A stretch of 48,410 nt of DNA from Coemansia sp. RSA 922 (lineage: Eukaryota; Kickxellomycota; Kickxellomycetes; Kickxellales; Kickxellaceae), in contig JANBQS010000039.1 of assembly GCA_027577415.1 (NCBI GenBank), forward strand, positions 1 through 48,410, given 5' to 3'. Of the stretch, positions 37,352 to 48,143 are shown piece by piece (within the stretch, counting starts at the first letter, position 1; each line of letters starts with the position of its first letter). The notes beneath the pieces are model-generated. The model was given only the letters and a program-made list of their open reading frames with translations, was not told the DNA's origin and did no database searches. The translations under genes were made by a program, and so were the position numbers.

Positions 37352-38109
37352 ACTGACTTCGCTATGCCCAGCATGGACAAAGAGACTACCATGAGCGCTG
37401 AGCCCGCCACAACACCTACTACTTAGAACAACATGATCGGGTTTTGCAAGACTAAAAAGTATAATTCAATAAATAAGAGAAGATAAAGAGTCTTATATTG
37501 TAAACGACAATAAACGCCTTTAATAATAATACTATATTGCGGTCTAAGCCGCAACCCTTGTCCTGGATCGCCGATTAGGTGATCACAAAGTATAAGGGCT
37601 TAAGGGGAAATGAGCGAGCTATTGGCGATTTAAAGTACAAAATTGAAGAAAAAAACAAAAAATAGTGTAGTTTTATTTTTCAAATACACATGCAATAGCA
37701 TGTAGTAAATAGTGTTCTACTAGAATTTTATGCATTGTAGCACCGACCTGTGGCTATCCAAAAATAGTAGTCACAGAGCGATAGGACATGTGGCGGGAAA
37801 TACTCGTGTTGGAAGTCGACATCGAAAAACACTGGTAAAATTTTGCGGATCACTGAAAGTAGAAAATAATATAAACGACCTTGCTATGGCGATGGAAGGC
37901 ACCAATTTTAAAGAAAGCCAAATGGTAGGATAGTTGGCCTTAGTGCCCTCATCAGCCCTACACTAGGTATATTAGTTGACAATCCTACAAAACAGGCAAA
38001 TATTTAAAGTCATATAGTGTGGCGTTGTACATATTGCATTTTTAAAAATGCGAGAGAACCAAAAAAACTATGAATAAAAAGTGGATATGCTAGTAAAAAA
38101 GAATAAAAA
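37352..38109. other. Spacer with possible C-terminal extension of the coiled-coil frame
   Basis: 37352-37423 continues the upstream frame with Thr/Glu/Ala-rich codons. The rest is AT-rich with AATAAA words (about 37468 and 37509) fitting 3' processing. No other gene seen. Confidence 0.5.
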
Positions 38110-38544
38110 CTACGGGCAAGCTACATGAGGCAACTGTGTTCTGTAGTAGCTTTCGATTAACGTGGGTATAGTGTCAAGTTCCTCGTCATTTAGACCGAGC
38201 ATGTACGCCATGCTCACTATAAGTGACGTGGGAGTAGCATGCTCTCCTTTATCCGTTAGCCTCTGCGAGAGCTGGCACACGTCCCGCAATGCCGAGTGGT
38301 CGCTGCCTGCGAGTGGCAGATTTTTCCGCCAGTCCTCCAGAGCAAAAAACGAAGTATGAACCACACTCCAATCATCGCTATCCAGCTTGAGCAGCACTTG
38401 AGGGTTATCATGGCGCTTAGACAAGTCCTCAGTCAACGCAGAGGTGGTGGTATCAGCGCCAGTCAAGCGCATAAGCCCAAGTCGGCTTCGGATGGTACGG
38501 CCAGCACTCTTCGCCACCGAGACAGCCTTCAATACAAGGGACAT
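38110..38544 (-). CDS. Small hypothetical protein
   Basis: 144 residues from the Met at 38544 (MSLVLKAVSVAKSAGRTIRS). The frame is open upstream to 38745, but that part is Phe/Ile-rich and crosses a perfect palindrome, so it is probably promoter. The head is basic and amphipathic, compatible with a mitochondrial or membrane-surface location. The middle is acidic with DSDDWSVVHTSFFALEDW. The C-terminal half looks helical, ending in ESYYRTQLPHVACP. Unknown family. It lies alone between two spacers, on the same strand as the ABC transporter gene. Confidence 0.55.
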   Translation of the reverse strand: MSLVLKAVSVAKSAGRTIRSRLGLMRLTGADTTTSALTEDLSKRHDNPQVLLKLDSDDWSVVHTSFFALEDWRKNLPLAGSDHSALRDVCQLSQRLTDKGEHATPTSLIVSMAYMLGLNDEELDTIPTLIESYYRTQLPHVACP

Positions 38545-38590
38545 GTATACAAAAAATGAAAGAGAAAAAATTGAAATTGGTATTTGAATG

Positions 38591-38610
38591 CAAATTTCAA
38601 ATGAAATTTG
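38591..38610. promoter_or_regulatory. Perfect 20-bp palindrome upstream of 38544 gene
   Basis: CAAATTTCA-AA-TGAAATTTG: 9-bp arms with a 2-bp centre, 47 bp before the chosen start codon on the minus strand. It may be an operator for a dimeric regulator or an mRNA hairpin. The flanking spacer 38611-39128 holds nothing else recognisable. Confidence 0.5.
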
Positions 38611-39128
38611 ACGTAAACAAATTCGAATAATATGAACGAAAAAGGAAAGGCGTTGGAGGTTGTGCATGAAATCACTACAGTCCACTTGGATCAAGATCGC
38701 CACGACTGAGTCACCTAAGAACTGAGTTGTACATGACCTCTTCACATAGGAAGATCGACAATTTGCATGTATGGCGCAGCATTTATGACAAGCATATTTG
38801 TGCTAGTTATGTTCATACTGAAAAGTAATGACACAGCTTCTAAATTTATTAATTATTTTTCTATTGAATATACAGCTACGACAAATGCCTCTACTTTGTC
38901 AATAATACGACAAGCATAAACCCTGTCAGCTTTGTGTGGTAGGGTCTCATTCCTTTATTTCTCCTCTCTGGTGTTTGGACACAATCCCATGCTAGAGCTG
39001 GCAATCCATCACTAGCGCCAATGCATACTCGATGTGAAATGGCACTTGTAATCTGAATATTTTGAAGTATCTATCAAGTCATCTAAACAATAAAGCAAAT
39101 CCAAATTCAAACAAACATAGTCTAAACT

Positions 39129-42100
39129 CTACTGAATCGAGGCACTGGTAGTGGCGAGCTGGCTCTTGCGCTGAGCAGTAGCAAACAAGTGCTCATACTC
39201 GCCAGACTTTTCACACATACTTCTAAATATGCCGCCTTCGCGCTGCAACAGGTTCCAGGGCGTATCAAATTCTGCCACCTTGCCCTTATCTAGCATCAGT
39301 ACGCGGTCATAGTCAATAATCGTGCGCAAGCGATGAGCAATACAGAACAACGTCGAGTTGGCAAACTCAGCGCCGTGAATCGTGCGCTGGATACGGTCGT
39401 CAGTGTCAAAGTCAACTGAGGCAGTAGCCTCGTCCATGATGATCAGCCGTGAGCGCCGCACCAGTGCCCGCGCCAAGGCTACGAGCTGTCTCTGACCCAA
39501 GGACAAGTTCTGACCATTCTCCTTGATCTCGGCATCCAAACCAGTGAAAATACCGCTCATTCGCTCCACACCAGCCTCATTAGTATTATCGCCACCGTCG
39601 TAGACACTTGTGGCCGTGCTAGTAGTCTGACTGCCGCGTTCGCGCACCAAGTGGGCGCGCTTAAGAGCATCCCACACTAGCTCATCAGGGTACTCGCCAA
39701 ACGGATCGAGGTTGAAGCGAATCGTGCCGTTGAACAAAACAGGGTCCTGCGGAATAATAGTGACGTTGCGCCGCAGCTCCTCCAGACCAATTTTGGAAAT
39801 ATCCACATTGTCCAACAAGATCCGACCCTGAGCCGCCTCGATGAATCTTAAAAAAGCCAAAGACATGGTGCTCTTGCCAGCGCCCGTACGACCAACCACG
39901 CCGATCTTTTCGCCGTGCTCGGCAGTAAGCGATATGCCGTGCAATACCGGTACACCTGGGACATACTCAATAACAAGGTCTTCGATCTGCACATTGCCAG
40001 TCCTTGGCCAGCCAGTCGGGGGCCTGTTTACCGGAGTCGTAAGCAATTCAGCCTCCTGCTCAATCTTGAGATACTGGCTGATGCGCTCGATGGCGTTCAT
40101 GTTCTGCTCGTTGGCGCTGTAATTGCGGATTGCTCCCAACATATGATCTGAAAACGTCATCGAGTACGCCAATGCAAACCCGGCTAGGCCAGCATCAAGC
40201 CAGTCGAGGTTTGCCAAGATAAACAATGCGCAAGTAAACGATACAAGGACACCGGCAGAGTCCATTCGAATCGACAGCCAGCTGTTAGTCGCCCACACCA
40301 AATAGGATGGCTGATTGTGAGCGTTGATCCGGTTGAGCGCTTCCTTGATATAGAAGTGCTTGGCACCAAACGCTCTGATTGTCGATACGCCGAGGATCAA
40401 CTCTCCAAATAGCGACAGAAGAGGCGACATGCTTGTGGACTCGAGGCGCTTGAGCTCTCGCGACGTGTTCAAGTAGTAGTATGCAATGCTGACGTATAGC
40501 AGCGAGACGACAACAGCTACAATGACAAACATCGGAGTGACTAGCGAAACAATGATAACCACGTTGAGCACTGCCAGAATGTCGCTGGTAAACGATACAA
40601 TTGGATCCATTGCAAATCCAGCCGTTCTCATGTCATACGAAAATCGACTCACAATGCGGCCCAGCGGAGTCGAGTCAAAGAACCGAGGCGTAGCTCGCAC
40701 AACTTGGCGCAACAGGCGCGAATGCAGGTTATGAGCAGCCCGAATGGAGCCGCCAAGGAAGTAGCGCGTATGTACCATACTCCAGAAAACAGTCATTATA
40801 CCCAGAAGCATGTAAATACCAATCCAATATACCGCCGAGTGGTGCTTCTGCTCGACACTTGCATAGGCTGGAAAAACGGCGTAGATATCGCCAGAAGCGC
40901 TGCTACCTGTCACAGCGACCCAGATCCGGATCCAGTAGTCCTGTAAAACTAGCGCCAGCTGACTGACAATTGTAAGTGCAAGCAGTGTAGCCCAGAACCA
41001 CTTATTACCGCAGGCGTTCAGATACGTCAGCCACACCTCGGACTTGACATAGCCAGACTCACGCTCCTCGTCTTCGACAAGCGTACCTTGCAACGCTGAC
41101 AGGTCGCCATTCGAATCAAGGCCACGTTGCTCGGCGATATTCTTCAGGCGTCGCAAGTTGTACTTATCCTCGGGTGTCTCGTCATTAACAGACTTTGACG
41201 GATCCTCTTCGTCAAGGATATCGGCACTGAGCTTGGGTTGCTCGTTGTCTATGCCATTGCCATCAACATCGTCCTCCTTGTCCTCCTTGTCCTCGCTGCT
41301 CTCGAGCTCAGCCAACACATTGGTAAATACACCTTGGTCTTGCAACTCCGCCGGATTGCCCTTGAGTGACACTCGGCCCTCGCGCAGCATGACAATGTAT
41401 TGGGCAAATGGCAGACACATCGATACGTGGTGTGTCACCAGCACGCGCGTACGGCCCAACATCAGCGGCGTCTTGCTCAACAAGCACTCCGTCAGAATGT
41501 GCTTGGCTGTGTGTGCGTCAACAGCCGACAAGCAATCGTCAATAAGCAATATGCGGCGGCTCGAATAGACAGCACGGGCCAGAGCTACTCGTTGCTTCTG
41601 ACCGCCAGACAAAGTTACACCACGTTCGCCAATCTCAGTCTGATCGCCAGCACTCAATATCCTAAAGTCGGGCTTCAACGCACACACACGCAGCACTTCT
41701 TCGTAGCGAGAGGCGTCGTACTGCTCGCCAAACAAAATATTTTCGCGGACAGTAGCGTTCCGCAGCCACGCCTCCTGGGCGACATAGGCAATCTCGCGAA
41801 TAGCCAGGCCCTCGTCAGAGAGCTCGATAATGTCACGGTACCTGTAGTCGCCGTTGGCATCTAGTCGCGAGTTTACTGTAGGCAATAGAATGCGGCCGCG
41901 TGTCAGTGTCATCTCGCCAATAAGCGCTGAGAGCAACGATGACTTGCCCGAACCAGTCGGTCCAGCAACAATTGAAAGCACGCCATATGGGAATTGCACG
42001 TCAATTTTCTTGAGCGCAAATTTCGCCAGAACATCGCCACTCTTGTAGTTGAGCGAGGAATACGACTTGCTGGCGGGTGAAAGCGCAATCTCCGTGCGCG

Positions 42101-44489
42101 GCGTTGTGGCAGCGGTAGAACCAGTAAGCAAGGGCGTGTTCTCGGTGACATCAGGAGTCTCAACACCAGTCAGATCGTTGCCAGCCACAATTCCTTTGCT
42201 GCCGGCCTTGGCAATGCTGTTGGAGCTCTCCCACTCCAGATCGGCGCCTTCAAAGCCCAGCTCATCACCGTCAGAACAGCCATGGGCGACTCGCGCTTCC
42301 AGGTCCTGGACTTGCGGCTGACCGAGATACGAGCCAATGCGGCCGAGTGCGACGTAGCCGCCAATGACCCAGTTCAAGAACCCTGGCAAACGCTGGAACA
42401 CCATGCGAACATACTGGAATACCAAGATCGAGGTAAAGGCAATCTCGGCCGTAAGCCTGTTGCCAAATCCAATAACATAAATGGCATAGATAGCTACAAG
42501 CACCAACGTTGGAGTCAACGACGAAGCAACGTTAATCTGTATCCATGCCAGTAAAAACTTCCACGCACACTTTAACTGGCGCTCGTATCTCTCGTCGACC
42601 ATCTCCAGGAACCGCGATTCCCAGCCAAACAGCTTCACGGCCTTGATGCCTTGGAGCAACTCTGTAATTACGGTGACACGTTCATCGCTAAGCGAGGTCA
42701 GCCTTTCCTCGACTCTGGCCAGGTACTTGAACAGAATCTTGGACAACGGGATATACAACGTAATCATCGAGAGGCCGACTAACGCCGATACTCCCAGCAG
42801 CAGGTACATGTACCAAATCCCGAGCACCAGAATGAACGGCAACGAGTATGATTTGTCCAGGTAGATAAAAACCTCACATACATGCGAGAAATCGGCGGTC
42901 AGCAAGTTCATAATCTTGCCATCGGCAGCAGCTTGTGCGGTAGGCGCGGAGCCATCCTCGTCCTCGCCCTTCTCTTTATCTCCTGCAGGCTTGGCATCCA
43001 CCCACGAGCCCTTGCCACGACGACGCAACGTCTTTGACGTGAGCTCTGCGACAAGAAGGCCCTTTAGACGGAATCCAATGTGGTGGCCGACCCACTGAGT
43101 CTGGTGGGTGAGAACGATAGCAGCGAGATTAAAAAGCAACAAACCAAAGGCGTCGAGATATGCACCACGAATAGACTTTTCCGCCGAAAGGTTGTGGTCG
43201 CTGCCATTGCCACCGCCCAATACTTCGATGGAGCGCAAGATACGCTGCAAGAAAAACGGACCCGAGAATTGCAGAATAGAGGTCATCAAGGACAAAACCG
43301 CCTGGAGGATAAGTTCAGGCGCAAAGGCCAGCAGAATGGTCACTAGTAGCGAACGACCTGGCTTGCGATAACGCCTATAGCGGCGCCAGCTAGAAATGGG
43401 CAAGTCAGACTCGTCTAAGCGATACAAATCGGTAGCATCGAGTTGGCGCGCAGTGCCTTGGCGCAGAATATCGTTGCTCCAAGAGAACGTCAGCGTGCTG
43501 TACCATGATGCATTGCACTCAGGAGACTCTACTAGAGGAATGAGCTTCTGATCTGTACGTTGAGCAAGCGGAGTCGTTTCGTCAGCATCGCTCTCGCCAT
43601 CGACATTAGCCTCAGCATCGTCTACTGGTGCGTAGTCCAGCGGCTGTAAGTCAGTAGCAGATCCGGACACGAGCGGGCGAACAAACACGGGCCGCAACTG
43701 AGCGCGTGTATAGGTCAACAAGATAATTGCGCTCAACAGCGTCGATACAACCCAAGTGTTCGAGTATAGCGACGCCTTGCGACCGATGATCGGTACATTA
43801 TGTGTCGCCGGAGTGAAAAACGAGTAGTAGATTTCGCATGAGCCGATAAGCAGATGCAGTAGCACTAATGTGGGCAGCGGCCAAGGGAATAGGCCAGCAT
43901 AGAGCAAGCGGTCGCTGTAGACATATGCAGCGAGGAAGGCAGCGTTGGCAATCGCAATCAGCACAGCAAACTGGTTCACGAGCGCCAAGTACGCGTGCGT
44001 ATAAAAGGCGGTTGTCATTATGTAAGGGTACCTGAAAAAGATGGGGTCAGTCAAGTAGCTCCACGTGTACCAGAGCAGTGCGGCCTGAGCCGAAGATAGT
44101 ACTACAATGGTGCAGCCGACACTGACGCGATTGTCACGCATAATAGCCGGGCCAAGCGGGCGCCGCACTGGCTTGTCCCTGTTGCCTACGCCACAAAAGC
44201 CAGCTGACTTGAGGCTACCAGGTAACAGACAATAAATGGCCAACGCCGCAGACGAAATAATCACGGCTAGCCACAGCAGAACAGGCCATAGGAGGCCGAC
44301 GCGAAAACAGGTGCTGCTCAGCGACCAGTCCCAGTAGCGAGACTCCTTGCCACAAATGTCCTTGCGGTGGTGATCTTTGCCAGTATAAATTGAGATGTGG
44401 GCGTTAACTTGGCGTGACAACCACACTGCGACGGCAGCAAATGCGACGAAACACACGGCTCTGCCAGCAGCTCTGGCAATAGTGACCAT
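39129..44489 (-). CDS. Full-length ABCC (MRP-type) ABC transporter
   Basis: 1786 residues in one exon. The order is an N-terminal five-helix TMD0, TMD1, NBD1, TMD2, NBD2, the complete ABCC layout used for glutathione conjugates, bile acids, metals and drugs at vacuole or plasma membrane. NBD1: Walker A GPTGSGKSS (~residue 840), signature LSGGQKQRV (~960), Walker B ILLIDDCLSAVDAHTA, where Asp takes the place of the catalytic Glu as usual for ABCC NBD1. NBD2: GRTGAGKST (~1533), LSLGQRQLV (~1665), LIIMDEATASVD with the Glu intact. The IDDCLSAVD word and NBD2 details resemble the yeast Ybt1/Vmr1 branch, but I would not give that symbol. The NBD1-TMD2 linker is long and acidic (SSEDKEDKEDDVDGN). 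Divergent from ZW10 with 415 bp between starts. Confidence 0.96.
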   Translation of the reverse strand: MVTIARAAGRAVCFVAFAAVAVWLSRQVNAHISIYTGKDHHRKDICGKESRYWDWSLSSTCFRVGLLWPVLLWLAVIISSAALAIYCLLPGSLKSAGFCGVGNRDKPVRRPLGPAIMRDNRVSVGCTIVVLSSAQAALLWYTWSYLTDPIFFRYPYIMTTAFYTHAYLALVNQFAVLIAIANAAFLAAYVYSDRLLYAGLFPWPLPTLVLLHLLIGSCEIYYSFFTPATHNVPIIGRKASLYSNTWVVSTLLSAIILLTYTRAQLRPVFVRPLVSGSATDLQPLDYAPVDDAEANVDGESDADETTPLAQRTDQKLIPLVESPECNASWYSTLTFSWSNDILRQGTARQLDATDLYRLDESDLPISSWRRYRRYRKPGRSLLVTILLAFAPELILQAVLSLMTSILQFSGPFFLQRILRSIEVLGGGNGSDHNLSAEKSIRGAYLDAFGLLLFNLAAIVLTHQTQWVGHHIGFRLKGLLVAELTSKTLRRRGKGSWVDAKPAGDKEKGEDEDGSAPTAQAAADGKIMNLLTADFSHVCEVFIYLDKSYSLPFILVLGIWYMYLLLGVSALVGLSMITLYIPLSKILFKYLARVEERLTSLSDERVTVITELLQGIKAVKLFGWESRFLEMVDERYERQLKCAWKFLLAWIQINVASSLTPTLVLVAIYAIYVIGFGNRLTAEIAFTSILVFQYVRMVFQRLPGFLNWVIGGYVALGRIGSYLGQPQVQDLEARVAHGCSDGDELGFEGADLEWESSNSIAKAGSKGIVAGNDLTGVETPDVTENTPLLTGSTAATTPRTEIALSPASKSYSSLNYKSGDVLAKFALKKIDVQFPYGVLSIVAGPTGSGKSSLLSALIGEMTLTRGRILLPTVNSRLDANGDYRYRDIIELSDEGLAIREIAYVAQEAWLRNATVRENILFGEQYDASRYEEVLRVCALKPDFRILSAGDQTEIGERGVTLSGGQKQRVALARAVYSSRRILLIDDCLSAVDAHTAKHILTECLLSKTPLMLGRTRVLVTHHVSMCLPFAQYIVMLREGRVSLKGNPAELQDQGVFTNVLAELESSEDKEDKEDDVDGNGIDNEQPKLSADILDEEDPSKSVNDETPEDKYNLRRLKNIAEQRGLDSNGDLSALQGTLVEDEERESGYVKSEVWLTYLNACGNKWFWATLLALTIVSQLALVLQDYWIRIWVAVTGSSASGDIYAVFPAYASVEQKHHSAVYWIGIYMLLGIMTVFWSMVHTRYFLGGSIRAAHNLHSRLLRQVVRATPRFFDSTPLGRIVSRFSYDMRTAGFAMDPIVSFTSDILAVLNVVIIVSLVTPMFVIVAVVVSLLYVSIAYYYLNTSRELKRLESTSMSPLLSLFGELILGVSTIRAFGAKHFYIKEALNRINAHNQPSYLVWATNSWLSIRMDSAGVLVSFTCALFILANLDWLDAGLAGFALAYSMTFSDHMLGAIRNYSANEQNMNAIERISQYLKIEQEAELLTTPVNRPPTGWPRTGNVQIEDLVIEYVPGVPVLHGISLTAEHGEKIGVVGRTGAGKSTMSLAFLRFIEAAQGRILLDNVDISKIGLEELRRNVTIIPQDPVLFNGTIRFNLDPFGEYPDELVWDALKRAHLVRERGSQTTSTATSVYDGGDNTNEAGVERMSGIFTGLDAEIKENGQNLSLGQRQLVALARALVRRSRLIIMDEATASVDFDTDDRIQRTIHGAEFANSTLFCIAHRLRTIIDYDRVLMLDKGKVAEFDTPWNLLQREGGIFRSMCEKSGEYEHLFATAQRKSQLATTSASIQ

Positions 44490-44904
44490 GATCTACACCA
44501 TGGAATCAAATAGCGGAATTGGCGGATAAGAAGAGACTGAGGAGAGGAGGGACTAGCCGATAACATTTTGCAGTTCAGCACTAACCTCGCAAGTCGGCTG
44601 AACTGCCAAGCAACACGTACTTTCGTAAAAGGTGAAAAAGAAAAATGAAACTTGAAGGAAAATGGTGCGGAGAAGAAAACGAAAAGCACGATGGACTGTA
44701 GAGACTGTCGCCTGAACCCAAGCTATCGACACTGGATCCTACAAAGCGTGCATAAGATCTGCGTGAGATCATCGGAAACGTCAGATCTGATAGCGGTGAT
44801 TTGTTCGCGCATACAGCTTTTGCCTCTCTTTCCTCGAATTTCTCAATTACTTGCATTTTTCTACTTTTATTGGGTCTTGCATTTTTGAATGCTAGTTTCT
44901 CACA
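44490..44904. other. Divergent promoter region of ABCC transporter and ZW10
   Basis: 415 bp between the two start codons. No strong TATA box on either side and no separate gene. A pyrimidine-rich run (about 44820-44880) precedes ZW10. Confidence 0.5.
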
Positions 44905-47513
44905 ATGGACGTTTACATTCAGCATCTCGTCGGCAGCAACAGCGACACACAGCCAGATAGCGATGTACTTTTGCAGTCGACGCTCAGCATAGCCACGGTC
45001 AGCGAGCTGTCGCAGGAACTCGGGCGGCGCCTAGACAATAGCAAGGTACAGAATTTGAAATGTGCCGGTTTCGTTGCCTGTACTGGCTTATTCCGTGGTG
45101 TGTTGAAGACAAACTAACTTTGCAATGTGTTTTGTCTGCTCTCTTCCTCTGTCGTATGTAGGAAGCGATACTGCACACTTTGCGGGACAACCCCAACGTC
45201 TACGAGCGCGCTGTTGCAGAGACCGACAAGGCGCAGATGGCTATTTCCGGGCTGCTGAGAGGTGTCGACGATATGCAGGCGCTTTTGGGCGACGAAAGGT
45301 CGGGGATTCACGCACGCCTTGTTGATGCCACCGAAAATGAAGCGAGACTGCGCGGGCAACTACAGGAGAATGGCGCCGTATTGACATGTCTCAGATTACT
45401 GTCTCGACTCAATGCCATCCTTCGTTCTATGGACGCACTCATACGCGACAGTAGGCTGGACCAGGCGGCAGAGATGCTAGTCGCACTTGAACGCGAACTG
45501 GGCGGTGCTACAAGCATCGGCAATACGCGAATCAGCAGTGTACTGGCAGCTAGGGTGGATCAGGCCAAGGAAAACATCAAGCAAAACGCCGTTGCAGCAC
45601 TTCACAAACTGCTGGTCATCCGAGTCGAAGATGGCCTGGCCCAACTCAGCATATCTATTGATCCTCTGGATCAGCTAGGAAGTCGCGTGCAGTCACTGTT
45701 TGCTGCCCTTGATACTCTTGGAGTCCAAGACGAAGTTTTGGCTGCATATGGCGCGCACTTTGTTAAGAGCTTTATTCGCCCCGTGCTAGCCTCGCCCGTT
45801 ATCACACAGGAGACATACTCTACAGACGAGAGCGATCAGCGGTTCGGCGTGCGGTGCGACGATTCAACCACCCATGCATCTGGAGCTGTTGACGTTTGTG
45901 CAATTGTGACCAACGCCTTTGCATTTGTCAACCAGACCTTGCTGCCCAATTATCCTGCGAGTGGCAGCACTGAGCATTCTACGCGTCTGGTCTCTCTTTG
46001 GACTCACCAGTGTCTTTCGGATGTGACCAACATGGTTCTCGAGCGCTGCTTTTTGCGCTGCATTCCGACGACCAGACACGAGCTCGAGGAGTTCCGCGGC
46101 ACTACCGATGTTTTGCTGGAGTTTGAGTCAAGACTGTTTGAGCTATGCCCGGCTCCCATCAGCGACACTGTCAGTAGACCGATCCATACAGCCGTGGCCC
46201 GCCTGGAAGAGCTGTTCGTTGAGCACCGATGCGACCTTGCGCAAAGCCGTGCTAGAGAGTTGGCCGAGGATTCGAGCTTTGCGTTATTTGAATTTGAGCA
46301 CCACGAAGTGTGGTCGCTGGACCTTGTTCGGGGTATGGTCACCAACTCCGACTGTGTCATTTCGCCGCCGCTGGTAGAAGCAGCTGAGAAAGTAGTTACT
46401 CAGCACACCGCCGGTGCCAGTGGTGGCACCTCTGTCGCCCTGGTATATCCCAAGTGCTCTATTTCGCGCTCTATGCATCAGCTCGTTTTGGAAGTCTACA
46501 GACTGGTCAACGAGGCGGCGCTGTCTAGTGATCTGCCGGCGGTGTCTCGCTTGCTGCTGAACACGGCCCAGCAGATATTTGACCTGTACCGCGCACTGTA
46601 TCTGACGCTTCATCGCGCTCAACTTACAAAGATCCCAGCGTTGGCGTGGCAGTTCTTCAACGACTGCTTGTACGCCTCTCACCATGCCGGAATCGTCGCG
46701 CAGCTACTTTCTGTCTTAAACATCGGCTCTTCTGAGAGTAGCGGCAGCTGCGAAGTGTGGTTAGACACCGCCCGTCGCTTCATTGGCGTTGGTAATTCAC
46801 ACATTGCAGACTTGGTATCGCGCGAGGCGAGAGAGCTTAAGGCACTTATCAGTGGCAGCAGTGATGCCTTTTACGATGCTGCCAGCGAAAGTTCCAAGGT
46901 GCAACTAGCAAAGTCTCGAAAGCAAGTGCACCTAGCAGTCTCTCAGCTGGCCCGAGCAATGCGGCCTCCTGTCGTTACACCGCGTATCTATTACCAAACA
47001 CTTGGACGCTATTTTGACGCTGTGTGCACGGCCACTATTGACATGGTTTCGGGAATACGCGATATTGGCGTTGACGACTCGAAGGTTCTTAGTGACCACT
47101 GTCGCAGCATTTGTGCGCTTAGTGAGCTGTTTCATCTTGACCCGCATATGCTGGAGCCCTATCGACACCTCTTGGCAACGACCACTGCTTTTGGCGAGCA
47201 TGGCTTGAGCGTTGAAGACGATGACCTATTGGACTCTGACAGCGAAACTATGCCACTGCAGCCGACAGGAGGCAAAGATGTCAAGGGCAGCGCTCTGAGC
47301 GCTAGACTGGCCAAAGAGCATTGCAAGCTCTCAAGCAAGCTAGTTCAACTGGCAGACATATTGCTGATCTCACGCGCCGATATTCTTGCCAGGCGACGCG
47401 CTGGACTATTGGCGCAGTTTACAACTGAAGAGCTCACAGACTTGATACGTGCCCTGTTTTCAGACACCAAGGAGCGTGCTCAAGATATTGACACTTTAAA
47501 GTCGATAGACTAG
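44905..47513 (+). CDS. ZW10: ZW10/Dsl1-complex tethering subunit (two exons)
   Basis: Exons 44905-45045 and 45162-47513 give 830 residues (human ZW10: 779). Together with RINT1/Tip20 and NAG/Sec39 it forms the NRZ/Dsl1 tether for Golgi-to-ER vesicles; in animals it also acts in the kinetochore RZZ complex. Exon 1 supplies an amphipathic head (VYIQHLVGSNS). The N-terminal third is helical (LRLLSRLNAILRSMDALIRD). Recognition rests on the C-terminal part: LAWQFFNDCLYASHHAGIVA and the closing QFTTEELTDLIRALFSDTKE match the ZW10 C-terminal region. The middle is poorly conserved, as usual. An acidic DDDLLDSDSE segment near residue 755 could be a coat-binding loop as in Dsl1 (inference). No kinetochore role is implied. 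Confidence 0.85.
45046..45161 (+). other. Intron of ZW10 (116 bp)
   Basis: Donor AAG|GTACAG and acceptor TATGTAG|GAA, with CTAAC (about 45114) as branch-point candidate and a pyrimidine-rich tract between. Phase 0; joins NSK to EAILHTLRDN, and keeps the helix going. Confidence 0.82.
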
Positions 47514-48143
47514 CAAGTTTTTGTAATTTAGACTATAATGACAGTATTGTGCGTGTCTGTAGTTAGTTGCATAGTTAACAATGAAAAATTATCTGGGCAT
47601 TTATTGTGTCCACAAAGATGATGTTCAAGCGACACAGGCGCCCAATTTCACTAGGAAATATATGACTGGCAAAAGATACTTGGATGCTACATGTGTACAT
47701 CAGTGATATTCCCTTTATGTAGCCTGGATTCTGGATCCATTTAGCCTCAAAGGTCTCCAAAAATAATAAATTAGAAGTAATGTCTGCATAGTAGATTTTG
47801 ACTAGCGACTTTAGGACTGCTAATGCCGAGCTTGGTAGTGACATTACCCACAACATTTTCAGAGGTAGTACGTAGCGAAAAAAAAACTAAGACCTTTTCA
47901 GAGAATCGAATAAAAGTGGAAGTTGTTTGGTTGCTAGGCGGTAGCTGGGTTTCTCTTTACAACAATAAACATCAATTCACTCGAGAATCGAATAAAAGTT
48001 ATATTTTTAAGTATCAAATACATATGTGCTATAATGTTGATGAAGAGATTCTAAATAGTGCTCCAGGTACTAGTAATTGGTTACAATCTATATGTATTAC
48101 CCCAAGAGCGCCTATAGCTTGCGGGAGGTGCCATCAACTTGAT
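47514..48143. other. Convergent spacer with a short direct repeat
   Basis: Lies between the 3' ends of ZW10 and the cyclin. The 17-mer GAGAATCGAATAAAAGT occurs at 47901-47917 and 47983-47999, 82 bp apart. Frames here (a 93-codon minus frame at 47575-47856, a plus frame at 47823-48197) have no recognisable domains. Confidence 0.5.

Noticed and set aside
47575..47856. 93-codon minus frame between ZW10 and the cyclin
   Set aside because: Hydrophobic, AT-driven composition, no family match and no promoter signal.
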